This document shows, in pieces, positions 36,150-43,870 of a stretch of 64,000 bases of DNA. Below the pieces are notes generated by a model. That model made no database searches, was not told the origin of the DNA, and saw nothing but the letters and a program-made list of their open reading frames with translations. The DNA lies in contig OZ246977.1 of the NCBI GenBank assembly GCA_965232465.1, forward strand, positions 1,426,001-1,490,000, written 5' to 3'. The stretch is from G965232465 sp965232465. GTDB lineage: Bacteria > Pseudomonadota > Alphaproteobacteria > JAQWUY01. Position numbers and translations under genes: made by a program. Each line of letters opens with the position of its first letter. Position 1 is the stretch's first letter.

Positions 36150-36194
36150 ATCAAAAGTTCTTTTTATAAAATACTTTAATGGAGAAAAATATAT

Positions 36195-37508
36195 ATGGCA
36201 TCAAATATTGCACTTACGGGTTTGGCACAGGATTTGGCAACCTATGCGTCCACCCATACCCCCATTCGCATTGGCTTGATTGGGTGCGGTGAAATGGGTA
36301 CAGATATTGTTACTTGTGCCATGTTAATGGATGGTATTGGTGTGGTGGCAATTGCCGATATTCGTCCCGATATTGCAATTAAGGCTGTGGAAATTGCCTA
36401 TCAAAGTACAGGACATTCACAAATTGTTTCCACCACAAATGCCCTGAATGCGGTCATAGAATCGGGTAAAATTGCCATTATTGATGATGCACAAAAAATG
36501 TTGGAAAGTGGATTAATTGATGTGGTTATTGAAGCAACTGGTCTGCCGGGGATTGGGGCAGAATTAGGCATTATGGCAATGGAACGAGGCAAACATCTTG
36601 TGATGATGAATGTAGAAGCCGATGTAACAATAGGATCGTATTTAAAGGCACAAGCGGACAAACTGGGCGTTGTCTATACGCTTGGGGCGGGGGATGAACC
36701 CTCTTCGTGTATGGAATTGATTGAATTTGTGTCTGCTATGGGACACAAGATTGTATCCGCAGGTAAAGGAAAAAATAACCCTTTAAATTTTGATGCTACC
36801 CCAGATGTTTATGAAGAAGAGGCGATTCGCAGAAATATGAATCCACGGATGTTAGTAGAATTTGTCGATGGTTCTAAGACTATGGTGGAAATGGCGGCAA
36901 TTGCCAATGCCACAGGATTAATTCCCGATAAATCAGGTATGCACGGTCCGTCCGCTACGGGCGATCAACTGTCGTCCGTACTGGTCCCACAACAGGCAGG
37001 CGGTGTGTTGTCTGGGGTTGGGCGGGTGGATTATTCCATTGGCACAGGTCTTGCCCCAGGGGTTTTTGTGGTCGCAGAAATGGCACATCCACGGGTGCAT
37101 GAACGCATGGAAGACCTGAAAATGGGGAAAGGTCCATACTTTACTTTCATTCGTCCGTATCATTTGACTTCTCTGGAAGTCCCCTTAAGCTGTGCCCGTG
37201 CCGTATTGTATAAAAAAGCCGATATGGTGCCCCTCAGTACCCCCGTTGCCGAAGTGTGTGCGGTTGCCAAACGGGATGTATCTGTTGGGGAAAAACTCGA
37301 TCAGATTGGTGAATATTGTTATCGGGCGTGGATTATGGAAGTCCAAGATGCAAAATCCAAACAGGCGGTTCCCGTTGGGTTATTGGCGGGAGCAACCGTT
37401 TTACAACCAGTAAAAAAAGGGGAATTACTGACCTATAACACGGTAATGCCTGATGCTTCGGCAAAAATTGTAGAACTTAGAAACTTACAAGACCTTATGA
37501 TTTCATAA
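36195..37508 (+). CDS. DRL-like oxidoreductase (COG4091, SAF domain): possible DXP reductoisomerase-like enzyme
   Basis: The 437-residue NAD(P)-dependent oxidoreductase has a Rossmann motif IGLIGCGEMGTDIV (about 27-39), a strongly conserved middle (HLVMMNVEADVTIG, LGAGDEPSSCMELIEF, SAGKGKNNPLNFDATPD) and a C-terminal SAF-like domain (about 345-437). COG4091 proteins are often called homoserine dehydrogenase-like. The family includes Brucella DRL, which converts 1-deoxyxylulose 5-phosphate to methylerythritol 4-phosphate. A genuine homoserine dehydrogenase lies elsewhere in the window, so that role is not needed here. First gene of the plus-strand operon, with a GGAGAA ribosome site. The DRL activity is family-level inference. 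Confidence 0.75.
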   Translation: MASNIALTGLAQDLATYASTHTPIRIGLIGCGEMGTDIVTCAMLMDGIGVVAIADIRPDIAIKAVEIAYQSTGHSQIVSTTNALNAVIESGKIAIIDDAQKMLESGLIDVVIEATGLPGIGAELGIMAMERGKHLVMMNVEADVTIGSYLKAQADKLGVVYTLGAGDEPSSCMELIEFVSAMGHKIVSAGKGKNNPLNFDATPDVYEEEAIRRNMNPRMLVEFVDGSKTMVEMAAIANATGLIPDKSGMHGPSATGDQLSSVLVPQQAGGVLSGVGRVDYSIGTGLAPGVFVVAEMAHPRVHERMEDLKMGKGPYFTFIRPYHLTSLEVPLSCARAVLYKKADMVPLSTPVAEVCAVAKRDVSVGEKLDQIGEYCYRAWIMEVQDAKSKQAVPVGLLAGATVLQPVKKGELLTYNTVMPDASAKIVELRNLQDLMIS

Positions 37509-37516
37509 GGAACATT

Positions 37517-38551
37517 ATGACAATACGAAGAGTGAAAAAAATGACAAAAGCAAAAATGAAAAATACACCATTTACCATAGACACCTATACGCCAGAACAA
37601 TTGAAACAGGCATTACGAAAAATGCTTCTTATTCGCAAGTTTGAAGAAGGAGCAGAAGATTCTTATACACGGGGGTTTATTCATGGTACTATGCACCTGT
37701 CTATTGGGCAAGAGGCAAGTGCGGTTGCCAGTTGTATGTCTTTAACAGACGACGATCAGATTACTTCAACACACCGTGGGCATGGACATTGTGTTGCCAA
37801 AGGGGCGAATGTTGCCCGTATGTTTGCAGAATTTTTTGGCAAAGAAACGGGTTACTGCAAAGGGCGGGGCGGATCTATGCACATTGCGGACTTTGAAAAG
37901 GGAAACTTGGGGGCAAATGGTATTGTAGCGGGTGGTATTCCCATTGCTGTTGGGGCAGGTTTGACTTCGAAACGCTTAAATTTGGGTAAAGTGGTTGTAT
38001 GTTTTTTTGGTGATGGGGCAAATAACGAAGGGGCTTTTCATGAATCACTCAACATGGCATCGATTTGGAAATTACCTGTGGTTTTTGTATGTGAAAACAA
38101 CAAATATGGTATGTCCACATCTACGGAACAATCAACAGCAGTGGAACATATTGCCGACCGGGCAGGGGCATATTCGATGCCAGGTATTACAGTGGATGGT
38201 AACGATTTTTTTGCGGTGGCAGAAGCTATGCACCATGCGGTAGAACGGGCAAGAGTGGGGGATGGACCATCATTGATTGAAAATATAACCTATCGTTGGC
38301 GGGGGCATTCAAAGTCCGATCGTAACCGATATCGCACCAAAGAAGAGATTAACGCATGGATGGAAAAAGACCCAATTCAACGGTTTTCAAGAACCCTGCA
38401 AGACCATAAAATCCTGTCTCAGGACGAGGTTAATGCTTTGGAAATGGATGTGGATATGGAAATTGCCAAGGCTATCGAATTTGCGAAATCTAGCCCAGAT
38501 CCCATTGTGGGCGAAGTTACACGGGATGTATATACGGAGGGTACAGTATGA
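37517..38551 (+). CDS. Thiamine-dependent E1 alpha subunit (acetoin dehydrogenase/2-oxoacid dehydrogenase type)
   Basis: Half of the E1 enzyme that forms the thiamine-bound acyl intermediate. The 344 residues show HLSIGQEASAV, the gate histidines in STHRGHGHCVAKG, and the thiamine/Mg motif GDGANNEGAFHESLNMA ending in CENNKYGMS. Its best match by eye is acetoin dehydrogenase and pyruvate dehydrogenase alpha. The ATG follows AAGGAA, 8 bases after the DRL-like stop; its stop overlaps the beta start (ATGA). Substrate is not determined by sequence. Confidence 0.9.
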   Translation: MTIRRVKKMTKAKMKNTPFTIDTYTPEQLKQALRKMLLIRKFEEGAEDSYTRGFIHGTMHLSIGQEASAVASCMSLTDDDQITSTHRGHGHCVAKGANVARMFAEFFGKETGYCKGRGGSMHIADFEKGNLGANGIVAGGIPIAVGAGLTSKRLNLGKVVVCFFGDGANNEGAFHESLNMASIWKLPVVFVCENNKYGMSTSTEQSTAVEHIADRAGAYSMPGITVDGNDFFAVAEAMHHAVERARVGDGPSLIENITYRWRGHSKSDRNRYRTKEEINAWMEKDPIQRFSRTLQDHKILSQDEVNALEMDVDMEIAKAIEFAKSSPDPIVGEVTRDVYTEGTV

Positions 38552-39573
38552 GTACGCAAGATATCAACACAACGACATCGAATGAAATTATCGAAATGTC
38601 ATATGCAGAAGCCATCCGTGATGCGTTGGATATTGCCTTGACCCAAGATGAACGGGTTGTGCTTATGGGCGAAGATATTGGTGTGTATGGCGGGGCATTC
38701 CAAGTTACGGGTGACCTTGTGCATAAACATGGTGCAGACCGTGTTATCGATACGCCTATTTCTGAACTTGGCGGTGCTGGTGTTGCGGTGGGGGCTGCTG
38801 CAACGGGGCTTAGACCAATTTTTGAATTTCAGTTTTCTGATTTTGCTATGTTGGCGATGGAACAGATTTGTAATCAAGCAGCCAAGATGCGGTATATGTT
38901 GGGTGGGGCTGTATCCGTACCAGTTGTTATGCGTTTTCCCGCTGGTTCAGGCACGGGTGCTGCTGCTCAGCACAGCCAGAGTTTAGAGGCGTGGTTGGGG
39001 CATGTTCCTGGTTTAAAGGTGGTACAACCAGCAACTCCGTATGATGCCAAAGGGATGCTATTATCAGCATTGGAAGACCCTGACCCAGTCATGATTTTTG
39101 AACACAAAATCTTGTACAAAATGAAAGGTCCTGTGCCAAAATGGCATTATACAGTCCCTTTAAACAAAGCAGAAATCCGCCGTTTGGGTGCGGATGCAAC
39201 AATCGTTGCCTCATCTATTATGGTACATAAGGCATTAGAAGCTTCTGAAATTTTGGCAGGCGATGGTATCTCATTGGAAGTGATTGATTTAAAATCAATT
39301 AGACCTATTGATACGCACACAATTATTGAAAGTGTTAAAAAAACTTCCCGTTTGATATGTGTGTATGAAGGCGTAAAAACCTTGGGAATTGGTGCGGAAA
39401 TCAGTGCCCTTATATCAGAAAGTGAAGCGTTTGATTTTTTGGATGCTCCGATTATACGACTGGGGGGGGCAGAATCTCCAATTCCATATAACCCCATGCT
39501 AGAAAAGGCATCTGTACCACAGGTTGATGATATTGTGGTAACCGCAAAAAAATTGTGCAAGGGGGAAATATAA
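38548..39573 (+). CDS. Thiamine-dependent E1 beta subunit
   Basis: Completes the E1 heterotetramer. The 341 residues show GEDIGVYGGAFQVTGDL, the thiamine-contact Glu region FEFQFSDFAMLAMEQICNQAAKMRYM (in parts FEFQFSDFA and EQICNQAAK), AAQHSQSLEAWLGHVPGLKVVQP and DLKSIRPIDTHTI. ATGA overlap with the alpha gene shows tight coupling; the E2 gene begins directly after its stop. Confidence 0.93.
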   Translation: MSTQDINTTTSNEIIEMSYAEAIRDALDIALTQDERVVLMGEDIGVYGGAFQVTGDLVHKHGADRVIDTPISELGGAGVAVGAAATGLRPIFEFQFSDFAMLAMEQICNQAAKMRYMLGGAVSVPVVMRFPAGSGTGAAAQHSQSLEAWLGHVPGLKVVQPATPYDAKGMLLSALEDPDPVMIFEHKILYKMKGPVPKWHYTVPLNKAEIRRLGADATIVASSIMVHKALEASEILAGDGISLEVIDLKSIRPIDTHTIIESVKKTSRLICVYEGVKTLGIGAEISALISESEAFDFLDAPIIRLGGAESPIPYNPMLEKASVPQVDDIVVTAKKLCKGEI

Positions 39574-40860
39574 ATGCCCATAGAAGTTATCATGCCAAAA
39601 GTTGATATGGACATGACCACTGGCACAATCGCCACTTGGTGTGTAGCGGAGGGGCAGTCTGTTAAAAAAGGTGATACCCTGTTTGATATCGAAACAGACA
39701 AGGCCACTATGGAGGTCGAAAGCCCCGCCACAGGGGAACTGCATTTTGTGTCTGCACAAAATGGGGATGTTGTGGAAATAGGCAAATGTGTTGGGTGGAT
39801 TTTTGCAGAAGGGGAAGCCGTGGAAAATCCTATATCAGAACTTGGCGAATCTTCCTCTTCTGAAATACAGATTGTTGCTGAGAACAGTCCCAAAAAGGAT
39901 AAGGCTTCAGACACCACAAGTATATTACAATCGGATATCCGTGTGCGGGCAACACCCCTTGCCCGCCGTATCGCTAAGTTAAATGGTATCGATATTGCGA
40001 CGATAACAGGTACGGGTCCACGGGGACGGATTACCAAGTCTGACATAGAAAATATACAACAATCGTTACCGATTAAACCCGCCGTCACACATGCGGTGGG
40101 TGGTGTGGAATCTGTGGCATCAAAATCATTATTGGATGATCTTGGTATCGCCTATGAAACCGTTGCCACAGACCGTATGCGTCAAACCATTGCCAAACGC
40201 TTAACCGAAAGCAAATCGACAATTCCACATTTTTATTTAGAAATGGATTGTCAACTGGATGCCTTATTGGCGTTTAGGCAACAGGTAAATGATTCCCTCA
40301 GTGCCATAGGAGGGGGAAAAATATCTATCAATGATATGTTGGTACGGGCGTGTGCCCAAGCGTTAAAAACTGTTCCAGAAGCCAATGCTTCTTGGGCAGG
40401 GGATGAGATTATTCGGTATAAAGATGCCAACATTTCCGTTGCTGTTGCTATTGATGGTGGTTTAATTACACCAGTGGTGCGACAGGCACAAAATAAATCT
40501 TTAAACACAATTTCTGCGGAAATTTCCGACCTTGCTAGTCGGGCAAAATCGGGCAAACTGAAATCCCATGAATATCAAGGAGGATCTTTTTCAATTTCAA
40601 ACCTTGGTATGTTTGGGGTGAAATCGTTCAGTGCCATTATCAATCCACCAGAAAGTATGATTCTTGCTGTGGGCAAGACAGAAAGACGCTTTGTCGAAGA
40701 TGAAAACGGTAATCCCGTTGGTGCAACCTTGCTGTCGGTAACTTTGTCGTGTGATCATCGTGTTGTTGATGGGGCATTAGGTGCTAAATGGCTGTTGGAA
40801 TTTAAACGGTTTGTGGAAAATCCTATTTTGTTGAGTATTGATTTGGGTCGAGTCAGTTGA
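39574..40860 (+). CDS. Dihydrolipoamide acyltransferase (E2), one lipoyl domain
   Basis: Transfers the acyl group from E1 to CoA. Three parts are visible: a lipoyl domain with the lipoylated Lys in FDIETDKATMEVES (about 43-50); a peripheral-subunit-binding domain (RATPLARRIAKLNGIDIATITGTGPRGRI, about 127-155); and the catalytic core with LSCDHRVVDGALGAKWL near residue 395. At 428 residues it is a standard E2. No E3 (lipoamide dehydrogenase) gene lies nearby, so the complex presumably borrows one. Confidence 0.93.
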   Translation: MPIEVIMPKVDMDMTTGTIATWCVAEGQSVKKGDTLFDIETDKATMEVESPATGELHFVSAQNGDVVEIGKCVGWIFAEGEAVENPISELGESSSSEIQIVAENSPKKDKASDTTSILQSDIRVRATPLARRIAKLNGIDIATITGTGPRGRITKSDIENIQQSLPIKPAVTHAVGGVESVASKSLLDDLGIAYETVATDRMRQTIAKRLTESKSTIPHFYLEMDCQLDALLAFRQQVNDSLSAIGGGKISINDMLVRACAQALKTVPEANASWAGDEIIRYKDANISVAVAIDGGLITPVVRQAQNKSLNTISAEISDLASRAKSGKLKSHEYQGGSFSISNLGMFGVKSFSAIINPPESMILAVGKTERRFVEDENGNPVGATLLSVTLSCDHRVVDGALGAKWLLEFKRFVENPILLSIDLGRVS

Positions 40861-40932
40861 CACTTAAACTTATATGATTTATGGTTACTTTGAAAATATC
40901 GGGTACACAAAAATTTCAGGAGTAAAAAAATC

Positions 40933-41925
40933 GTGTCCATAACTGAAAAAAAACTAAAAAAAAGAAATGGAAATCGAACCGTAGATGTTACGCAAGAACA
41001 ACGCATCCGAGCAGCGTGGCTATATCATATTGAAGGTATGAATCAACAACAGGTGGCAACCGTTCTTGGTATTACCCGATTGCAAGTTACTCGGCTATTG
41101 AAAGATGCTCGAAAAAGGGGTGAAATTGTTATTCAAATCCATTCTGAACTGCAATCGATTATCACAATACAGCGAAAAATAGAAAATCTATATGGGGTTT
41201 CTAGGGTTATAGTTACCCCCCGCTCTGATGCCACATCTGATGCGGTAAAATCTATTGCTATGGCGGCGGGACGATTTATATCCGATTATGTGCAACCGGG
41301 TATGACAATTGGGGTGGGTTGGGGGCGTACATTGTATTCCACATTACCCCATATAGAAGGGCGGGACTTAGAAGATGGGCGGGTAATTTCTTTGTTAGGG
41401 GGGATCGCAGAAGCCAAGCGGTTTAACCCCGCTGAATTTGCATGGCAATTTGCCGAGCGATTTAATGGCGAAGGGTATCTTGTACCCGCCCCTGCCTTGG
41501 TCGACAGTGCGGAAACCAAACATGCCCTGCTGGAGCGTTGCGGTATTGCCCAGATATTCGAACAGGCAAATTCATTGGATGTTGCCTTTATCAGTACCGG
41601 CGGTATTATGAATTTAAACACCTCTTATAGGGTGGGGCATGTGTCCGAAGCCGACCGCAAATCCCTTATCCAAGAAGGCGTAGTCGGGGATGTATTATAT
41701 AATTTTATCAATATCAAAGGCGAAATAGTCAAACATCCCATTAATGACCGTTCTATCTGTATCGACATTGCAAAGCTAAAACGGGCAAAAGATATTGTGC
41801 TAATCTCTGGTGGGGCGGAAAAAGTGGAATCGCTCATCGGCACACTTAGACTATTAAAGCCATCCTATTTTATCACCGATGAAATCACTGCACAAACAAT
41901 CGCTGAATATAATTTTAAAGCGTAA
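40933..41925 (+). CDS. SorC/DeoR-type sugar-binding transcriptional regulator
   Basis: The 330-residue regulator starts at GTG after CAGGAG. An N-terminal helix-turn-helix (YHIEGMNQQQVATVLGITRLQVTRLL, recognition part VLGITRLQVTRLLKDAR) precedes a C-terminal sugar-phosphate-binding domain (IGVGWGRTLYSTL, SLLGGIAEAK, DVAFISTGGIM, LISGGAEKVESLIG). SorC proteins typically sense a phosphorylated intermediate. It is the last gene of the plus-strand operon and most likely acts at the AAAAGTTC boxes between the divergent units. Confidence 0.93.
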   Translation: MSITEKKLKKRNGNRTVDVTQEQRIRAAWLYHIEGMNQQQVATVLGITRLQVTRLLKDARKRGEIVIQIHSELQSIITIQRKIENLYGVSRVIVTPRSDATSDAVKSIAMAAGRFISDYVQPGMTIGVGWGRTLYSTLPHIEGRDLEDGRVISLLGGIAEAKRFNPAEFAWQFAERFNGEGYLVPAPALVDSAETKHALLERCGIAQIFEQANSLDVAFISTGGIMNLNTSYRVGHVSEADRKSLIQEGVVGDVLYNFINIKGEIVKHPINDRSICIDIAKLKRAKDIVLISGGAEKVESLIGTLRLLKPSYFITDEITAQTIAEYNFKA

Positions 41926-42039
41926 GATATATTGATTATTGTAGGTGATAGCCGTAGGAGAAGTGGCTCCCAAAAACTGGACAATGATTTAAGTTTCATT
42001 TATATTTCATTTATATATAGAAATAAGGAGATTTATTAA

Positions 42040-42351
42040 ATGAGTAAAATACGGAAGAATTACCCTGCTAAATTCAAAAAAGAGGTTGTTTTGGCAGTAT
42101 TGCGTGATGACACGCCGATATCGGAATTATCGTCTCGTTTTGGAGTGCATGCTACGGTTATTCAAAGGTGGAAGCGAGAGGCTGTTTGCTCTATTGAGGC
42201 AGGATTTTCAGGCAATCTTGACAAACAAAAGCATGATAGCGAAGCCCATGTTAAAGAGCTTCATGCCAAGATAGGTCAATTGACGATTGAACGGGATTTT
42301 TTGTCGGACATTTCGGATCGTTTAGGATTACAGGTTAAAAAAAAATGGTAA
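42040..42351 (+). CDS. IS3-family transposase orfA (helix-turn-helix)
   Basis: The 103-residue protein shows an N-terminal HTH (PAKFKKEVVLAVL, ELSSRFGVHATVIQRWK) and a C-terminal leucine-zipper-like helix (HAKIGQLTIERDFLSDI). Its last codons run over nine A bases (42337-42345), the expected site of -1 frameshifting into orfB. An upstream AAGGAG supports the start. Confidence 0.92.
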   Translation: MSKIRKNYPAKFKKEVVLAVLRDDTPISELSSRFGVHATVIQRWKREAVCSIEAGFSGNLDKQKHDSEAHVKELHAKIGQLTIERDFLSDISDRLGLQVKKKW

Positions 42352-43199
42352 ATTCTAATTCCCCCGATTTAAGTATTGTGCGTCAATGCGAGTTGCTTGG
42401 AATGAACCGTTCAAGTTATTACTATCAATGTAAAGAAGAGAGTGATTTTAATGTGGAGTTGATGGAACAGATAGCCCAGCAACATTTACAAACGCCTTTT
42501 TATGGTGCGAGGCAAATGATGCGTCATTTAATCCGCCAAGGCTATAAGGTCGGCAGAAAACGCATCCGCAGGCTGATGAAGGTACTGAGGCTAAAAGCAA
42601 TTTACCAAGAGCCAAAAACATCTACTATAAACCCGCAACATAAGGTGTATCCGTATTTGTTGAGAAACTTGGATATTAACCGTCCTAATCAGGTTTGGTG
42701 TACAGATATTACTTATATCCCGATCAAACGAGGGTTTTTATATTTGGTTGCTGTTATGGATTGGTATAGTAGGAAGGTACTCTCATGGCGTTTATCTAAT
42801 ACGCTGGATAGTAGGTTTTGTGTTGAAGCGTTAAATGATGCTTTGGCAAAATACCCCACCCCAGAGATATTTAATACAGACCAAGGCAGTCAGTTTACTT
42901 CCCTTGATTTTACGGATACCTTAAAAGATAATGGTATTCGTATATCTATGGATGGTAAAGGGTGTTGGAAGGATAATGTCATAATTGAAAGATTTTGGAA
43001 ATCATTGAAGTATGAATGTGTTTATTTGCAAGCATTTACCAGCGGTGTAATGGCTAAGGAAAGCATAAGAAAATGGCTTAAATTTTACAACCAAGATAGA
43101 CCCCATTCACATTTCGGTTTGACAACACCCGCAGAAACATATACAATGCATTCTCATGCAAAAGAAGTTCCGCCTACGGCTACACTTACTTTTACATGA
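42345..43199 (+). CDS. IS3-family transposase orfB (DDE integrase)
   Basis: The 284 residues include an HTH_21-like segment (MNRSSYYYQ, TPFYGARQMMRHL) and an rve integrase core with catalytic residues in VWCTDITYI, FNTDQGSQFTS and NVIIERFWKSLKYE. It overlaps orfA by 7 bases at the A-run and is probably made as an OrfAB fusion by frameshifting. It appears intact. Confidence 0.93.
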   Translation: MVNSNSPDLSIVRQCELLGMNRSSYYYQCKEESDFNVELMEQIAQQHLQTPFYGARQMMRHLIRQGYKVGRKRIRRLMKVLRLKAIYQEPKTSTINPQHKVYPYLLRNLDINRPNQVWCTDITYIPIKRGFLYLVAVMDWYSRKVLSWRLSNTLDSRFCVEALNDALAKYPTPEIFNTDQGSQFTSLDFTDTLKDNGIRISMDGKGCWKDNVIIERFWKSLKYECVYLQAFTSGVMAKESIRKWLKFYNQDRPHSHFGLTTPAETYTMHSHAKEVPPTATLTFT

Positions 43200-43265
43200 G
43201 AATATACATATTTAACCACATAAGTGAAGCTTAAAATAGGCTTAGTACTGTCCTAACAAAGGGGA

Positions 43266-43292
43266 CCACCTCTCCACCACCTCTCCACCTCT
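43266..43292. repeat. Short tandem repeat CCACCTCT at the IS3 right boundary
   Basis: Three copies of CCACCTCT (one separated by an extra CCA) begin within the last bases of the IS3 end. Slippage or repeated insertion at this edge could have erased a target duplication. Confidence 0.6.
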
Positions 43293-43335
43293 AAAAAGTC
43301 TATCTTAACTTTAACAGTTAGTGGTCCAAACGATG

Positions 43336-43545
43336 GGGTCCACTTCTGATAATGCTACTTTTCATAAAACACAGGATACACAAAATCTTATAAAAGATAA
43401 AAGGTTTATATTGGAATATTTGCCACCATATTCTCCACAACTTAATCCGATTGAACAATCTTGGGCATGTTTAAAAAATCTTAGAAAAAAATACAAATGC
43501 TCTGTAAATAAACTGTTTATATTGAATCATTTTATTTTTATTTGA
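43336..43545 (+). pseudogene. IS630-family transposase fragment (C-terminal)
   Basis: DNATFHK followed by YLPPYSPQLNPIEQSWACLKNLRKKYK is the signature end of IS630/Tc1-type transposases, including the second Asp and final Glu of the DDE triad. The N-terminal two thirds are missing, so this is a relic next to the IS3 element. Confidence 0.8.
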
Positions 43546-43601
43546 CTATAACTATCACAACAAATTACTTATCGGAGGTATCAGATTATAAAATAAACAA
43601 A

Positions 43602-43634
43602 AAACGCCATACATATATTATATGTATGGCGTTT
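43602..43634 (-). terminator. Terminator of the tRNA-Lys/tRNA-Asn unit
   Basis: A perfect 14-base stem AAACGCCATACATA/TATGTATGGCGTTT with a 5-base loop is followed on the minus strand by TTTTTTGTTTATTTT. Confidence 0.88.
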
Positions 43635-43638
43635 ACAT

Positions 43639-43714
43639 TGGCTCCGGCAGCAGGACTCGAACCTGCGACATACGGATTAACAGTCCGCCGTTCTACCAAC
43701 TGAACTATGCCGGA
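43639..43714 (-). tRNA. tRNA-Asn (anticodon GTT)
   Basis: A complete cloverleaf: acceptor TCCGGCA/TGCCGGA, D arm GTTC/GAAC, anticodon arm GCGGA-CTGTTAA-TCCGT, T arm GCAGG-TTCGAGT-CCTGC, discriminator G and an encoded CCA. It lies 3 bases after tRNA-Lys. The right edge of the mobile island ends about 90 bases away. Confidence 0.97.
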
Positions 43715-43717
43715 ATA

Positions 43718-43793
43718 TGGTGATCGCGACAGGATTCGAACCTGTGACCTACTGATTAAAAGTCAGTTGCTCTACCAACTGAGCTACGCGACC
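43718..43793 (-). tRNA. tRNA-Lys (anticodon TTT)
   Basis: Cloverleaf with acceptor GGTCGCG/CGCGATC (one G-U pair), D arm GCTC/GAGC, anticodon arm ACTGA-CTTTTAA-TCAGT, T arm ACAGG-TTCGAAT-CCTGT, discriminator A and an encoded CCA. It is transcribed ahead of tRNA-Asn. Confidence 0.97.
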
Positions 43794-43870
43794 CCATTCT
43801 GCATGAATAGGTTTATAGTCATATATACCAAAAAGTGCAAGCCTAAAATATACTTTTTTACAAAAAAATG

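Larger units (their letters stand above)
35982..36160. promoter_or_regulatory. Divergent control region with four AAAAGTTC boxes
   Basis: Direct copies of AAAAGTTC begin at 35982, 36052, 36113 and 36153. Two are also arms of inverted repeats: ACTTTTG-N14-CAAAAGT (36131-36158) is perfect over 7-base arms, and a wider ACTTTT/AAAAGT pair spans 36025-36057. The boxes surround both promoters, and the first covers the ribosome-site area of the binding-protein gene. The SorC-family regulator at the end of the module is the obvious candidate ligand-dependent binder. Confidence 0.6.
41964..43268 (+). mobile_element. IS3-family insertion sequence
   Basis: Left end TGGCTCCCAAAAACTGGACA and right end, read inward, TGGTCCCCTTTGTTAGGACA form imperfect inverted repeats starting with the IS3-typical TG. 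It carries overlapping orfA and orfB with a nine-A slippage site. No 3- or 4-base target duplication is visible at these ends, so an adjacent deletion or recombination has probably removed one flank. Confidence 0.85.

Noticed and set aside
36195..37508. Calling the COG4091 gene a homoserine dehydrogenase
   Set aside because: A canonical hom with the YGILNGTCNYILT block is present at 46637-47866, and the sugar-module context favours the DRL-like reading.
43266..43292. Possible CRISPR repeats
   Set aside because: The CCACCTCT units are 8 bases, nearly adjacent, without spacers or cas genes; it is a simple tandem repeat.
43639..43793. tRNA pair as an attachment site with a duplicated tRNA end
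   Set aside because: I looked for a repeated tRNA 3' end at the other side of the island and saw none, and no integrase gene is present.
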